DNA from: Tahibacter sp042701255
Lineage (GTDB): Bacteria > Pseudomonadota > Gammaproteobacteria > Xanthomonadales > Rhodanobacteraceae
Direction: 5' to 3'
Length of the DNA: 64,000 bases
NCBI RefSeq assembly: GCF_042701255.1
Contig: NZ_CP170554.1
Span: 744,001 to 808,000, forward strand
The notes under the pieces are model-generated. The model was not told the origin of the DNA. It saw nothing but the letters and a program-made list of their open reading frames with translations, and made no database searches. A program made the translations under genes and the position numbers. Below, piece after piece: positions 10,201-18,232 of the stretch. Each line of letters opens with the position of its first letter. Position 1 is the first letter of the stretch.

Positions 10201-10605
10201 GAACCCGCCGGTGCGGCGCGGCCGCGACTCGGCGACACGCACGTGCTTGTCGTCGACAACGAAGCGCCGGCACTGCAGGCCCTGCGCAGCCTGCTGCTCG
10301 GCTGGGGCTGCAGCGTCGCCGCCGCGGCCGACGGCGCCGCCGCCGCGCGTGCGCTCGACGCGCGCGCCGCCGACCTCTGGCTGTTCGACTACCACCTCGA
10401 CGACGACGACACCGGCGTGGCCCTGCACGAACGCCTGAGCGCCAGCCATGGCGCGCGCCCGGCCGTGATCATGAGCGCCGACGCCGGCGAATCCGTCCGC
10501 AAAGCCGTCTACGAAGCCGGCCTGCCGCTGCTGATCAAGCCGCTCAAGCCGCTCGCGCTGAAGTCGGTGCTGGACCGGTTGCTGGCGGCGCGGGCGGTGC
10601 GCTGA
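7279..10605 (+). CDS. Sodium/solute-symporter-like hybrid sensor histidine kinase (CrbS-like)
   Basis: This 1108-residue inner-membrane sensor has four parts. Residues 1 to about 510 form an SSS (PutP-like) transporter domain with many hydrophobic helices. A PAS domain follows (around NMSQGISVVDAQLRLVAWN), then a coiled coil. The kinase core has phosphoacceptor His 762 in AIGHDLLQPL and an ATPase domain with GPGLGLGLAIAERIAQ. The C-terminal receiver has Asp 1037 in LFDYHLDD. This architecture is that of CrbS/MxtR kinases, which act with a LuxR-type regulator to control acetate and related acid use. A candidate partner is encoded at 13935-14594. ATG 7279 has GGAGAGG upstream. Confidence 0.88.
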   Translation: MLSVGPVVLAALVWLGALFGVALYAERRPAGLARHWAYVYALSLAVYCTSWTFYGTVTQAARYGWPLPPTFIGTILLYVFAALALVKLVRLARASNASSLADLIATRLGKSTGVAASVTAVAALGLVPYIALQLKAVAMSYATLTHSAAEAPQSLWQDGALYVALAMTLFAMLFGTRRVGAAEHNRGLVLAIAFESLFKLAAMLALGVFVLFGLDLPAQTAATPRPMAGGFLPLVLLGVLAMFTLPHQFHVGVVECRDEAHVRTARWLFPLYLLLIALPLLPLANAGDALLANTGLSPDLYVLALPLSQGHEGLALFAFLGGLSAATGMVVVSTLTLSLMIGNHWLAPGLLRSVWRRSGDGDLRGTVLLLRRVGIAAIMLLAWAYNRLIAGNEALADVGAVSFSALGTLTPALAFAVWRPQTPPRAVIAGIAAGFAIWCWALLVPLAAQVRGVAPGWLEQGLYGQPWLAPDALFGLTGWSRLGRAVAASLFVGTLVTVVIAIWRPDPLREKLGFDQRALRNAGRRFLPEQRLDELLLHAPARGAVPAAIEARVERELAAVLGSTSARLLLDAAQREAGAGLDTVAAIVGEVSQELRFNQRLLEAALENMSQGISVVDAQLRLVAWNRRYVEMFGFPENMLRVGVPVAELAGWALQRLPHRGSAEAALERRLAFMRAGTPHLSERVFPDGSIVEIRGNPMPGGGFVATFTEVTAFRHAEAALIQANENLEQRVADRTTLLEHAKREAERANDAKSRFLAAIGHDLLQPLHAAHLFTDALAQQIAVPTQRELVAQTRGALDSTTDLLTGLLDMSRLEAGGLTAQPREFPLAEVLDPLASEFRALAAERGLALRHRASSVWVRSDPQLLRRVLQNFLANAVRYTASGRVLLGLRRTGTQLRVEVHDTGPGIAPEQQRAIFEEFRRGDDAAGPGLGLGLAIAERIAQLLEAPLTLRSRLGRGTVFAITLPLAAARRREEPAGAARPRLGDTHVLVVDNEAPALQALRSLLLGWGCSVAAAADGAAAARALDARAADLWLFDYHLDDDDTGVALHERLSASHGARPAVIMSADAGESVRKAVYEAGLPLLIKPLKPLALKSVLDRLLAARAVR

Positions 10606-10733
10606 AGCGGCACACGGCCCCGAGCCGGCACGCAGAACGTGCCCTTCCAACCGTTCGTCGGCGATTCATCCTGCGCGGCAAAGGCCGCCTAGGATTGCGA
10701 CTGCGGCTCGTCGCCGCCAACCGGAGCGGGGAA

Positions 10734-11498
10734 ATGAATCGGATCGCAGTTCTGACAATGACCCTGCTCGCGACTGCGCTGTCGCCCGCCTTTGCGACGA
10801 CGTGGCACCAGACCGAGGTCGACGACCCGATCGCGAAGAGTGCGAGATGCCAGATCAATGAGCCGAGCAGCTTCGGCTCGTACATCTACCATTGGCCGTC
10901 CAAGTACGACCAGGTGTTCTGGCCGACAACAGAAGGTTCCGGCATCGGCTTTTGCGCCGAATCCGGATTCGCTGCCTTCATCGGTGAATTCGACGACGTC
11001 AGTGAAACGCAGCGCGCAGAGATCGCCGCCTACCTTTCGATGAACTATCAGCGCGGTGAGAAGGAGCCGGATCGGTCAAAGAAGCTGGAGCTGCTCGAAG
11101 GCTGCTATGCACGGCGGGAGTTGTCGGCGGAGCGGCAGATCCATCTGCTGCGCTCACTCGCCTACCAATACGAGACGCTCGGTGATCAAGTATCCGCAGA
11201 CAGCCGGAGGCGCCAGGCGCTGGAGCAGATCCGTGTCGCGTTGACCGGCGAGTTAAAGGAAAGCCGGCGACTCGAATACCTGTTCGTCGCTGCGGCTTAT
11301 GAACGTGAGTTCGGCGAGGTCGAGGCATCGAAGGCGCACGAGAAGCTGCTGCGCAGTGCCCTGAAGAGTGCGACCAGTGACGATAGCAAGGGTTATGTCA
11401 TCTATCTCGGCGAGCTTGCCGACGATCTGTCGCGCATCGAACCCGGCGGCAAGCTCGCGCCGCCGGAACGCAAGGACGAGGCGCATTCGGATTCCTGA
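10734..11498 (+). CDS. Secreted protein of unknown function
   Basis: The 254-residue product starts with a clear signal peptide (MNRIAVLTMTLLATALSPAFA, cleavage after AFA) and is otherwise hydrophilic. The C-terminal half looks helical and repeat-like (LLEGCYARRELSAERQIHLL and similar), which may be TPR-like, but no family is recognised. A purine-rich GGAGCGGGGA stretch precedes the ATG. It follows the kinase gene by 128 nt in the same direction. It may be exported to the periplasm; function unknown. Confidence 0.7.
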   Translation: MNRIAVLTMTLLATALSPAFATTWHQTEVDDPIAKSARCQINEPSSFGSYIYHWPSKYDQVFWPTTEGSGIGFCAESGFAAFIGEFDDVSETQRAEIAAYLSMNYQRGEKEPDRSKKLELLEGCYARRELSAERQIHLLRSLAYQYETLGDQVSADSRRRQALEQIRVALTGELKESRRLEYLFVAAAYEREFGEVEASKAHEKLLRSALKSATSDDSKGYVIYLGELADDLSRIEPGGKLAPPERKDEAHSDS

Positions 11499-11687
11499 GC
11501 ATCCTGCAGCCGCTTGATTGCGCCATGCGGGCGGCGTGCGGAAAGTACCGTCGCCCGTATCGATTCCTTATCGGGTCTCCGGGATATCGATGTTCGTTGC
11601 CGGACGCATTGAGTTCGCGTCGAATTCGACATACCCTCCACGCCGACGTCCGCTGATGGCAGCGGATGGGACGGACCCGGACGGGAC

Positions 11688-12551
11688 ATGAACAGACCAC
11701 ATCGCAAGCTATGGGCCGAACAGACGCTGGAGATTCTCGAGCGCGGCCGCTACACCAACCTCTCGGGCGAGACCGTGGAACTGGCCGCAGCGATCACCGC
11801 CTGCCGCGCCGCCACCCGCCTTCTTCCCCCTTCGACTCTGCACGACCTCCGCGACGCGGTATTGACCGCGCCGTCGCCGGAATTGCCGTCGCGCATCACC
11901 GTCGTCAACGAGACGACCTTGCAAGGCATCGCGCGCCTGGCACGTGAAGCCGACGCCGATGATCTGGCCGCGCTGAATTTCGCTTCCGCGCGCAATGCCG
12001 GCGGCGGTTTTCTGAGCGGCGCGCAGGCGCAGGAAGAATCGCTCGCGCGCAGCTCGGCGCTGTATGCCTCACAGCTGCAGGCGCCGGCGTTCTACGACGA
12101 TCATCGCCGCTCGTCGTCGCTGCTCTATTCGGATGCGATGATCCTGTCGCCGCATTGTCCGGTGTTCCGCGACGACGACGGGCAACTGCTCGATCGCGCG
12201 CATGCGGTCAGCTTCATCACGAGCGCGGCGCCGAATGCCGGCGCGATCCGGCAGCAGCGCCGTGAGCGTGAACAGCGCGAGATCGAATCCACGTTGCGCC
12301 GACGCGCCGAATGCGTGCTCGCCTTGGCAGCGGTACAGGGCTATCGCCGCATCGTGCTCGGTGCCTGGGGCTGCGGCGTGTTCGGCAACGATCCGCACAG
12401 CGTCGCCGCGGTATTTGCGGCTCTGTTGCACGGCGCCTGGCGAGGCCACTTCGCGCAGGTCGTGTTCTCGGTACTGGACACTTCGCCGGCGCAATCGACC
12501 TTTCGTGCGTTTCACGACGCGTTGGGCGCGACGGCGACGGATCTTCGCTAG
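11688..12551 (+). CDS. PARG-like macrodomain protein (TIGR02452 family)
   Basis: This 287-residue protein carries the microbial poly(ADP-ribose) glycohydrolase signature: NFASARNAGGGFLSGAQAQEE, with the GGG loop at residues 105-107 and the catalytic QEE at 115-117. The later GAWGCGVFGNDP stretch is the second macrodomain loop. Family members hydrolyse ADP-ribose polymers or conjugates, or bind ADP-ribose; they are sometimes linked to stress or conflict systems. The full length of the family is present and nothing appears broken. It ends 17 nt from the convergent DUF6438 gene. Confidence 0.88.
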   Translation: MNRPHRKLWAEQTLEILERGRYTNLSGETVELAAAITACRAATRLLPPSTLHDLRDAVLTAPSPELPSRITVVNETTLQGIARLAREADADDLAALNFASARNAGGGFLSGAQAQEESLARSSALYASQLQAPAFYDDHRRSSSLLYSDAMILSPHCPVFRDDDGQLLDRAHAVSFITSAAPNAGAIRQQRREREQREIESTLRRRAECVLALAAVQGYRRIVLGAWGCGVFGNDPHSVAAVFAALLHGAWRGHFAQVVFSVLDTSPAQSTFRAFHDALGATATDLR

Positions 12552-12567
12552 CCCGCGATGCCGCGAT

Positions 12568-13173
12568 TCATTCCGAGGTCCACTCCAGGCGTTCGTACTG
12601 GGCATGCAGCAGGGTTTCCAGCGCCCAGACCTCGATGGGCGCGACTTCGCCGTAGTCGCTGACACGCCAGCGGCCGGCGCGGCCGCTCAGCGTGATCGTC
12701 GCGTTGTAGTCGTCGGTCCAGTCGGCGAGATACTCGGTACGTGTCGCCGTCTGCTGCGCACGGCGGCCGAGTTGTACGAGGCGCGCGAACGTCGCCGTGT
12801 CGATCCTGCTGTGGAAGGTGCCGCCGTCCCCTCGTGAAGTGCCGACCAGTTCGGCGCGGCCATCGCTGTGCAGCTGCATGCGGTAGACCGGACAGTCGCC
12901 GAAGCACGGCGAGCGCTCGAAGACGATGGTGTCGAACGGCAACAGATCGTGATCGGCGGGCCAGGCCTCGTCCTTACCGCTGCGGCGGCCGAAGGCCTTG
13001 CCGTATTCGGCGAGCCGCTCGTCCAGGGTGCGCTGTTCACGGCAGCGCGCGGGACGTGCTTCATCGGCGAGCAGAGCCGGCACAGCTGCGATACCGGCAA
13101 TGATCACCGTCAGGTAGATCGCGATACCGGCGCAGCGGCGCAAGGACAGCGACGACGGTGACGTGTCCGGCAT
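12568..13173 (-). CDS. DUF6438-domain membrane-anchored or secreted protein
   Basis: The 201-residue protein has an N-terminal hydrophobic helix (GIAIYLTVIIAGIAAVPALL) acting as a signal anchor or signal peptide. A domain with ERSPCFGDCPVYRMQLHSDG follows, which is the DUF6438 signature of two cysteines flanking a beta hairpin. Function of this domain is not established. It converges on the macrodomain gene, with no evident operon partner. Confidence 0.75.
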   Translation of the reverse strand: MPDTSPSSLSLRRCAGIAIYLTVIIAGIAAVPALLADEARPARCREQRTLDERLAEYGKAFGRRSGKDEAWPADHDLLPFDTIVFERSPCFGDCPVYRMQLHSDGRAELVGTSRGDGGTFHSRIDTATFARLVQLGRRAQQTATRTEYLADWTDDYNATITLSGRAGRWRVSDYGEVAPIEVWALETLLHAQYERLEWTSE

Positions 13174-13474
13174 GTGGTTGTCGCCTTGGAAATTTCAGCG
13201 CGGGAAGGTTCTGCGATCCGGGGCGAAGTCCTGTTTGCGCGGGATGAAGAACAGATCCAGGGCTACGGCGGGCTCCGCTGCGGAGGGAGCCTATTGTGCG
13301 CAGCGGCGGTGAACCCGGCTACTGCGCTAGGCGGCTAACGTACGCGGGCTGCGGGCGCGTGACCGTGCCGGTGGCCTGTGCAGCTCGCTGCGGCATTTCG
13401 TCTGCGGTGCGGCCAGTGTCGGCACGTCAGACGATGGCCTGAGGATGATCGGGAGGTTGCCGCGTGCTGCCGAT
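13174..13474. other. Intergenic stretch without a convincing gene
   Basis: About 300 nt between the DUF6438 start and the DUF3606 stop. It contains a small inverted repeat (GGCTCC ... GGAGCC near 13270-13290) and short open frames with no protein-like composition. It must hold the promoter of the DUF6438 gene, but no clear -35/-10 pair is visible. Confidence 0.4.
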
Positions 13475-13729
13475 TCACTGCTTGCGCGAGTTGCCGGTAT
13501 CGGCCAGCGGATCGCGATGTTTGCGTTCGACCGGCGCTTCGCCGAAGCCGCGCGGTGCGGGACCGAAGACGGCGTCGCGCACGTCGCTGAGGTTGTTGCC
13601 GACTTCGGCGACGATGACGATGAGCTGGTCGGGAGTCAGGCCGAGTCGCGTGGCCCAGTAGTTGAGTTCCCAGTTCACGGCAATGTTGATCGTGCCGCTG
13701 TGCAGGCCGGCAGGCGGGGTGAGGTGCAT
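13475..13729 (-). CDS. DUF3606 small protein
   Basis: This 84-residue protein contains NWELNYWATRLGLTPDQL followed by VAEVGNNLSDVRDAV, the compact helical DUF3606 motif found in many short proteobacterial proteins, with a basic C-terminal tail. The start at 13729 was chosen for the strong AAGGAGAG site just before the ATG. The frame extends 19 codons further upstream without similarity. The role of DUF3606 is unknown; these genes are often stress-related in annotation, which is weak evidence. Confidence 0.75.
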   Translation of the reverse strand: MHLTPPAGLHSGTINIAVNWELNYWATRLGLTPDQLIVIVAEVGNNLSDVRDAVFGPAPRGFGEAPVERKHRDPLADTGNSRKQ

Positions 13730-13934
13730 CGCGCTCTCCTTCACTCTCGGATGGTCGGGTGGTTTGTCGTTGCAGCCACACGCCAAGGTCGCGGCCGCCG
13801 GAACCGCGAGGCGCGATGATCGCGAGCGGTTCCAGGGGCGTTGGTGCGGTCGTGCGCGGGAAAGTTTCCGCGGCGCGCGGCGTCCGTTCAGCGCGCAGTC
13901 GATTCGGGGAGCGCGCAGCGGGCGCGGCCGTCGT

Positions 13935-14594
13935 TCAGAGTTGGCGCGCGGGATCGCTGAGTTCGAGTTCGCGCAGCACCACGCCGGCCTGGGTGCGGTT
14001 GCGCACGCCGAGGCGGTCGAAGATCGCCGTCAGATGCGCCTTGACCGTGCGTTCCTGCACGTCGAGCCGATCGGCGATCTGCTTGTTCAGCAGGCCCTCG
14101 GCGACGAGCACGAGCACGCGGAACTGCTGCGGCGACAGGCTGGCCAGACGTGCGGCCAGATCGGCGTCCTGCGCCGAGGACTGGGCCCGCGCGACGCTGC
14201 CGCGCAATGCGGCCGGCAGCCACTGCTCGCAGGCCAGCACCGTGCGTATCGCATCGCGCAGCTCGTCCAGGCCCGAACTCTTGGGCAGATAGCCCGCGGC
14301 GCCGTGGTCCAGCGCGCGGCGGATGACGCGCGGGTCGTCGTTGGCCGAGACCACGACGACGGCCACGCCGGGATGCTGCGCGCGGACCGCGGCGAGCCCG
14401 GCCAGACCGTGGTTGCCGGGCATGTGCAGGTCGAGCAGGACCAGATCGATGTCGGGCTCGGACTCCAGCGTGCCTAGCACGCCGTCGAGCGAGTCGGCCT
14501 CATGCACCCGCAGGCCGGCCACCGCGTCGGCGGCGGCGCCGCGCAGCGCGGCCCGGAACAGCGGATGGTCGTCGGCGATCAGCAGCGAAGGCAT
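13935..14594 (-). CDS. LuxR-family response regulator (CrbR-like)
   Basis: This 219-residue two-domain regulator has an N-terminal receiver with the acidic pocket ADDH (residues 7-10), phosphoacceptor Asp 55 in VLLDLHMPG, and the conserved Lys in YLPKSS. The C-terminal LuxR helix-turn-helix spans roughly 150-210 (LSPQQFRVLVLVAEGLLNKQIADRLDVQERTVKAHL in outline). Its family and length fit CrbR/ErdR regulators that pair with SSS-fused kinases such as the one at 7279-10605. It precedes nothing in its own direction except the DUF3606 gene. The 3-hydroxybutyrate dehydrogenase gene lies 27 nt upstream on the same strand, so both may be one transcript. Confidence 0.88.
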   Translation of the reverse strand: MPSLLIADDHPLFRAALRGAAADAVAGLRVHEADSLDGVLGTLESEPDIDLVLLDLHMPGNHGLAGLAAVRAQHPGVAVVVVSANDDPRVIRRALDHGAAGYLPKSSGLDELRDAIRTVLACEQWLPAALRGSVARAQSSAQDADLAARLASLSPQQFRVLVLVAEGLLNKQIADRLDVQERTVKAHLTAIFDRLGVRNRTQAGVVLRELELSDPARQL

Positions 14595-14621
14595 GGCGAT
14601 CCGGCGCTCGCGGCCGGCCGG

Positions 14622-15386
14622 CTACTGCACCGTCCAGCCGCCGTCGACCGTGATCGTGTGGCCGGTGATGTTGCGTGCCGGCGGCGAGATCAGGAAGGCG
14701 GCGATGCCGGCGAGCTCGTCGAAGCCGATGAACACGCCCTTGGGCATGGGCTTGAGCATGACGTCGCTGACGACCTGGGCTTCGGGAATGCCGCGCGTGC
14801 GCGCCTGATCGGCGATCTGCTTGTCGACGAGCGGCGTCTTCACGTAGGTCGGGCAGATCGTGTTGATCGTGATGTCGGTGTTCGCGGTTTCCAGCGCGAT
14901 GACTTTCGAGAAACCGATGAGGCCGTGCTTGGCGGCGACGTAGGCGCTCTTGTACGGGCTGGCCACGAGCGAATGGATGGAGCCGATGTTGACGATGCGG
15001 CCGAAGCCGCGTTCGCGCATGCCCGGCAGCACGGCACGCGTCAGCCGCGCGACGCCGACGAGCATGACCTGCACCAGGAAGTCCCACTTCGCGATCGGGA
15101 ATTCCTCGAGCGGCGCGACGTGCTGCAGGCCGGCGTTGTTGACGAGCACGTCGACCGGCCGCGTCGCGGCGGCCAGTGCGGCGGCGACGCTGTCGTCGGA
15201 GGTCACGTCCAGCGCGAGCGCTTCGGCCGAGCCGCCGGCCGCGAGGATCTGTGCCGCGACGGCGTCGACGGCGCTGCGGTCGAGGTCGGTCAGGATGATG
15301 TGGTTGCCGGCCGCGGCCAGTTCCGTGGCGATGCCGGCGCCGATGCCGCTGCCGGCGCCGGTGATCAGGATGCAGCGTTGGGTCAT
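14622..15386 (-). CDS. bdhA: D-3-hydroxybutyrate dehydrogenase
   Basis: This 254-residue short-chain dehydrogenase oxidises D-3-hydroxybutyrate to acetoacetate with NAD. It has the GAGSGIG dinucleotide loop (residues 10-16), NNAG at 83-86, and the catalytic set Ser 136, Tyr 149 and Lys 153 (YVAAK). The substrate-specific segments NNAGLQHV and CPTYVKTPLVDKQI are characteristic of 3-hydroxybutyrate dehydrogenases rather than generic SDRs. It is divergent from the oligomer hydrolase gene, which would supply its substrate, and lies just upstream of the LuxR-type regulator. Confidence 0.92.
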   Translation of the reverse strand: MTQRCILITGAGSGIGAGIATELAAAGNHIILTDLDRSAVDAVAAQILAAGGSAEALALDVTSDDSVAAALAAATRPVDVLVNNAGLQHVAPLEEFPIAKWDFLVQVMLVGVARLTRAVLPGMRERGFGRIVNIGSIHSLVASPYKSAYVAAKHGLIGFSKVIALETANTDITINTICPTYVKTPLVDKQIADQARTRGIPEAQVVSDVMLKPMPKGVFIGFDELAGIAAFLISPPARNITGHTITVDGGWTVQ

Positions 15387-15482
15387 TGCGATTCTCCTGG
15401 CGCAAGCCTAGCAAGCGCTCTGGGCGCCGGCTTGGTACGAAAGTACGATAGCCGAGCATATCCGGCTTGGTAGGGTTGGCGA

Positions 15483-17326
15483 ATGACTATCGCCCCGATT
15501 TCGCGCGCTTCGGCGCTGATGCTGCTGACCCTGCTCGCCGGCTGCGACCGCACCCCGCCGGCGGCACCGACGACCGCTGCGCCGCCCACTGCCAAACCGG
15601 CGCCCGCTGCGGCCGCCGCGGAGACGACAGCGATGTTCACCGCCCAACGCGTCACCGAGCATCGCGACGGCGACGACCTGCTCAGCGCCGGTCTCGGCCT
15701 CGACGGCCTGCGCGGAATGACGCCGCCGGCCTTCGCCAATCCCGAAGCGCCTACGCCGGCAGAGCTGCGCCGGCGTGCGCTCTGGAGCAACTGGCGCGGC
15801 ATCGCCGATCTGACGCCGGCCGGCGGTTTCGGCAGCGTCTACGGTGAATTGCCGACGGTGCCCGGCCGCGAATTCCAGGCGCTGGCGATCCTGCCCGGCG
15901 CCCATCAGCCGCATCGCGTGCTCGCGCAGATTCCCGACGGCTTCGATGCCAAGAAACGCTGCCTCGTCGTCGCCGCCTCGTCGGGTTCGCGCGGCGTCTA
16001 CGGCGCGATCGCCGTGGCCGGTCCCCTGGGCGCTGCCCAAGGGCTGCGCGGTCGCCTATACCGACAAGGGCGCCGGCACCGATTATTTCGATCTGGCCGA
16101 ACGCCGCGGCGTACGCGTCGACGGCACGAACGGCGGCGCCGACGACGTGCTCGCGTTCAAGCCCGACAGCACGGCAACCAGCGGCGTCGCGTTCAAGCAC
16201 GCGCATTCCAAGGACAATCCCGAAGCCGACTGGGGCCGTCACGTCAAACAGGCCGCCGAATACGGTTTGCGTGCGCTGACCGAGGCCCTGCCGCAGCAGG
16301 CGCCGTTCACGTTCGACAACACGCGCGTCATCGCGGTCGGCATTTCCAACGGCGGCGGTGCGGTACTGCGCGCGGCCGAACTCGACGGCGACTGGCTCAA
16401 GGGCGTGGTCGCCGGCGAACCGAACGTCTACGTCGATGCGGCCGGTTCGCGCACCTTGTACGACTACACGACCGAAGCAGCGCTGCTGATGCCCTGCGCG
16501 CTGCCCAAGCTCGGCCTGCCGGCCGTGCCCGACGTGGCGCAGCGCTGCGCGGCCGCGGTCGCCGCGGGGCTGATCGCCGGCGCCGACCTGCCGGCGCAGC
16601 AGGCCGCGGCCTATGACGCGCTGCACGCGCATGGCTGGACCGACGAAGCGCTGCGCGCGGGTTCGATCAGCGTGACCTTCGATCTCTGGCGCGCAGTTGC
16701 GGTGACCTATGCCTCGGCCTACGGCCGCTACGGCGCCGGCGAAGAGCCGTGCATCGCCGGCTTCGGCGCGATCAACGCCGACGGTACGCCGCGCGCGATC
16801 ACCGCGACCGAGCGTGCGGCCTGGTGGTCGGACGCCAGCGGCATTCCGCCGGGCGCCGGCGTCGCGTTCCGCGTGGCCAAGCCGACCGAACCGCACGATG
16901 CGTTGAATTGCCTGCGCGCACTGTGGACCGGCAGCGACGCGGCGGCCACGCGCGTCAAGGAAGGCATCGCCGCGACCAAGGCCAGCCTGCCGCGCAAGAA
17001 TCTGCCGATCATGGTCGTGCACGGTCTCGACGACGGCCTGATCCCGGCCGCGTTCAGCAGCGCGCCGTATGCGGCCGCAGCCAAGGCCGGCGGTGCCGAC
17101 CTGCGCTACTGGCAGGTGCGCAACGCGCAGCATTTCGATGCCTTCCTCGGCCTGCCGCAATACGGCGCGGCCTATCTGCCGCTGCTGCCTTACGTCTACC
17201 GCGCGCTCGACCGCGTCTGGGGCGCGCATCGACAGCGGCGCGGAGCTGCCGGCCGACGCCGTCATCGCGACGACGCCGCGCGGCATGGGCAAGGCGCTCG
17301 AAGCGAGCCATCTCGCGCTGCCGTAG
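15483..17326 (+). pseudogene. D-3-hydroxybutyrate oligomer hydrolase, lipoprotein form, two frameshifts
   Basis: Read across three frames, this encodes a complete oligomer hydrolase of about 610 residues that cuts 3-hydroxybutyrate oligomers to monomers. The start has a lipobox signal (LMLLTLLAGC), so the enzyme would sit in the periplasm or outer membrane. The nucleophile is in the serine motif VGISNGGGAV. The first shift is at CCCC 16023-16026: dropping one C restores AGPWALPKGCAVAYTDKG. The second is at GGGG 17219-17222: dropping one G restores RVWARIDSGAELPADAV and the natural end at 17326. Both are +1 changes in homopolymers, so sequencing error or recent mutation are both possible. It is divergent from bdhA. 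Confidence 0.85.
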
Positions 17327-17360
17327 AACGGACTGATGGTGCGCGGCACCCTGATGTTCG

Positions 17361-17384
17361 ACGGGTCCGGCACGCCGGACCCGT
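17361..17384 (+). terminator. Perfect 10-bp hairpin after the oligomer hydrolase
   Basis: ACGGGTCCGG pairs with CCGGACCCGT around a CACG loop, 35 nt after the hydrolase stop. Only a weak T-rich tail follows, so termination is likely but not certain. Confidence 0.5.
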
Positions 17385-17538
17385 TGTCGTGTCGCCACCG
17401 GCAACACCCATGCCGCAGTCTGCAGCGACGACTTGCTGCCCGGATCGTTCCGTCGGTACGGCGAGAAATTCTCGCCATGCAGAGGCACGGCATGAGGCCG
17501 CCGGCATGTGCCACGAGGGTTTCGCGGAGCCTGCTCGA

Positions 17539-18213
17539 ATGTTGAATCCGTGGGGTGCGATCCCGGCGGTACCGCCGTTCGTTCTGCCGATGGACAGCGC
17601 CTACGTCGAGGCGGCCAATGCGGACTGCGTGCCGTATGCACCCGGCTGGCTGCATACCGGGCGCCTGCCGGAACCGCGATCCGGTCCACGCGACGCACCG
17701 ATACTGCTGTTGCAGATCAATCCGAGCTACGACGTGGCGACGATGCGCGAGGCGCTGTCGGACGTGTCCGTTGCCGAACAGCGTGCCGCGCTCGCCGACG
17801 AACAGGCCGCGCACGCCTGCCTTGCCCGCGGCGATGCCTGGTGGCGGCGCGCGTTCGCGCAGCCGATTGCCCGCTTCGGTCAGGTGCGGGTCGCGCAAGC
17901 GGTCTGCTCGGTGGAGTATTTCCCGTATCCGTCGCAGCGCTTCGCGCATGCGCACTGGCGTCTGCCGTCGCAGGAATATCAGTTCGCGCTGGTCCGCAAA
18001 GCACTGGCTCGCGGTGCGCTGATCGTCGTCACCCGCGGCCTGTCGCTGTGGCTCGGCGCCGTGCCTGAGCTCGCCGCACAGCGCGATCGCACGGTGCTGC
18101 TCTCGCGCAACCCGCAGCGCGTGAGCATTTCGCCCGGCAATTTGCCGGACGGCGGATTCGCGCGCGTGCTTGCGGCCATCGAAACCGCAGGCACGCGCGT
18201 CGCGGCGGGCTAG
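17539..18213 (+). CDS. Conserved protein of unknown function
   Basis: This 224-residue soluble protein has no recognised domain. It has proline-rich openings (MLNPWGAIPAVPPFVLP), a hydrophobic strand followed by NPSYD (ILLLQINPSYD), and aromatic motifs SVEYFPYPSQRF and LSRNPQRVSISPGNLP. The arrangement is loosely reminiscent of uracil-DNA-glycosylase-like folds, but no diagnostic active site is visible, so no function is assigned. An alternative in-frame ATG at 17506 would add 11 residues. It converges on the DUF2167 gene 20 nt away. Confidence 0.65.
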   Translation: MLNPWGAIPAVPPFVLPMDSAYVEAANADCVPYAPGWLHTGRLPEPRSGPRDAPILLLQINPSYDVATMREALSDVSVAEQRAALADEQAAHACLARGDAWWRRAFAQPIARFGQVRVAQAVCSVEYFPYPSQRFAHAHWRLPSQEYQFALVRKALARGALIVVTRGLSLWLGAVPELAAQRDRTVLLSRNPQRVSISPGNLPDGGFARVLAAIETAGTRVAAG

Positions 18214-18232
18214 TGCCGCCCGCCGGTTGGAA

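Noticed and set aside
7051..10650. 1199-codon open frame on the minus strand
   Set aside because: It is antisense to the CrbS-like kinase and is Arg/Gln/Ala-rich without domains; it arises from GC-rich codon bias.
7428..10733. Long plus-strand frame in front of the secreted protein gene
   Set aside because: It overlaps the kinase in another frame and its sequence is Arg/Ala shadow; only the part from ATG 10734 has a signal peptide and protein-like composition.
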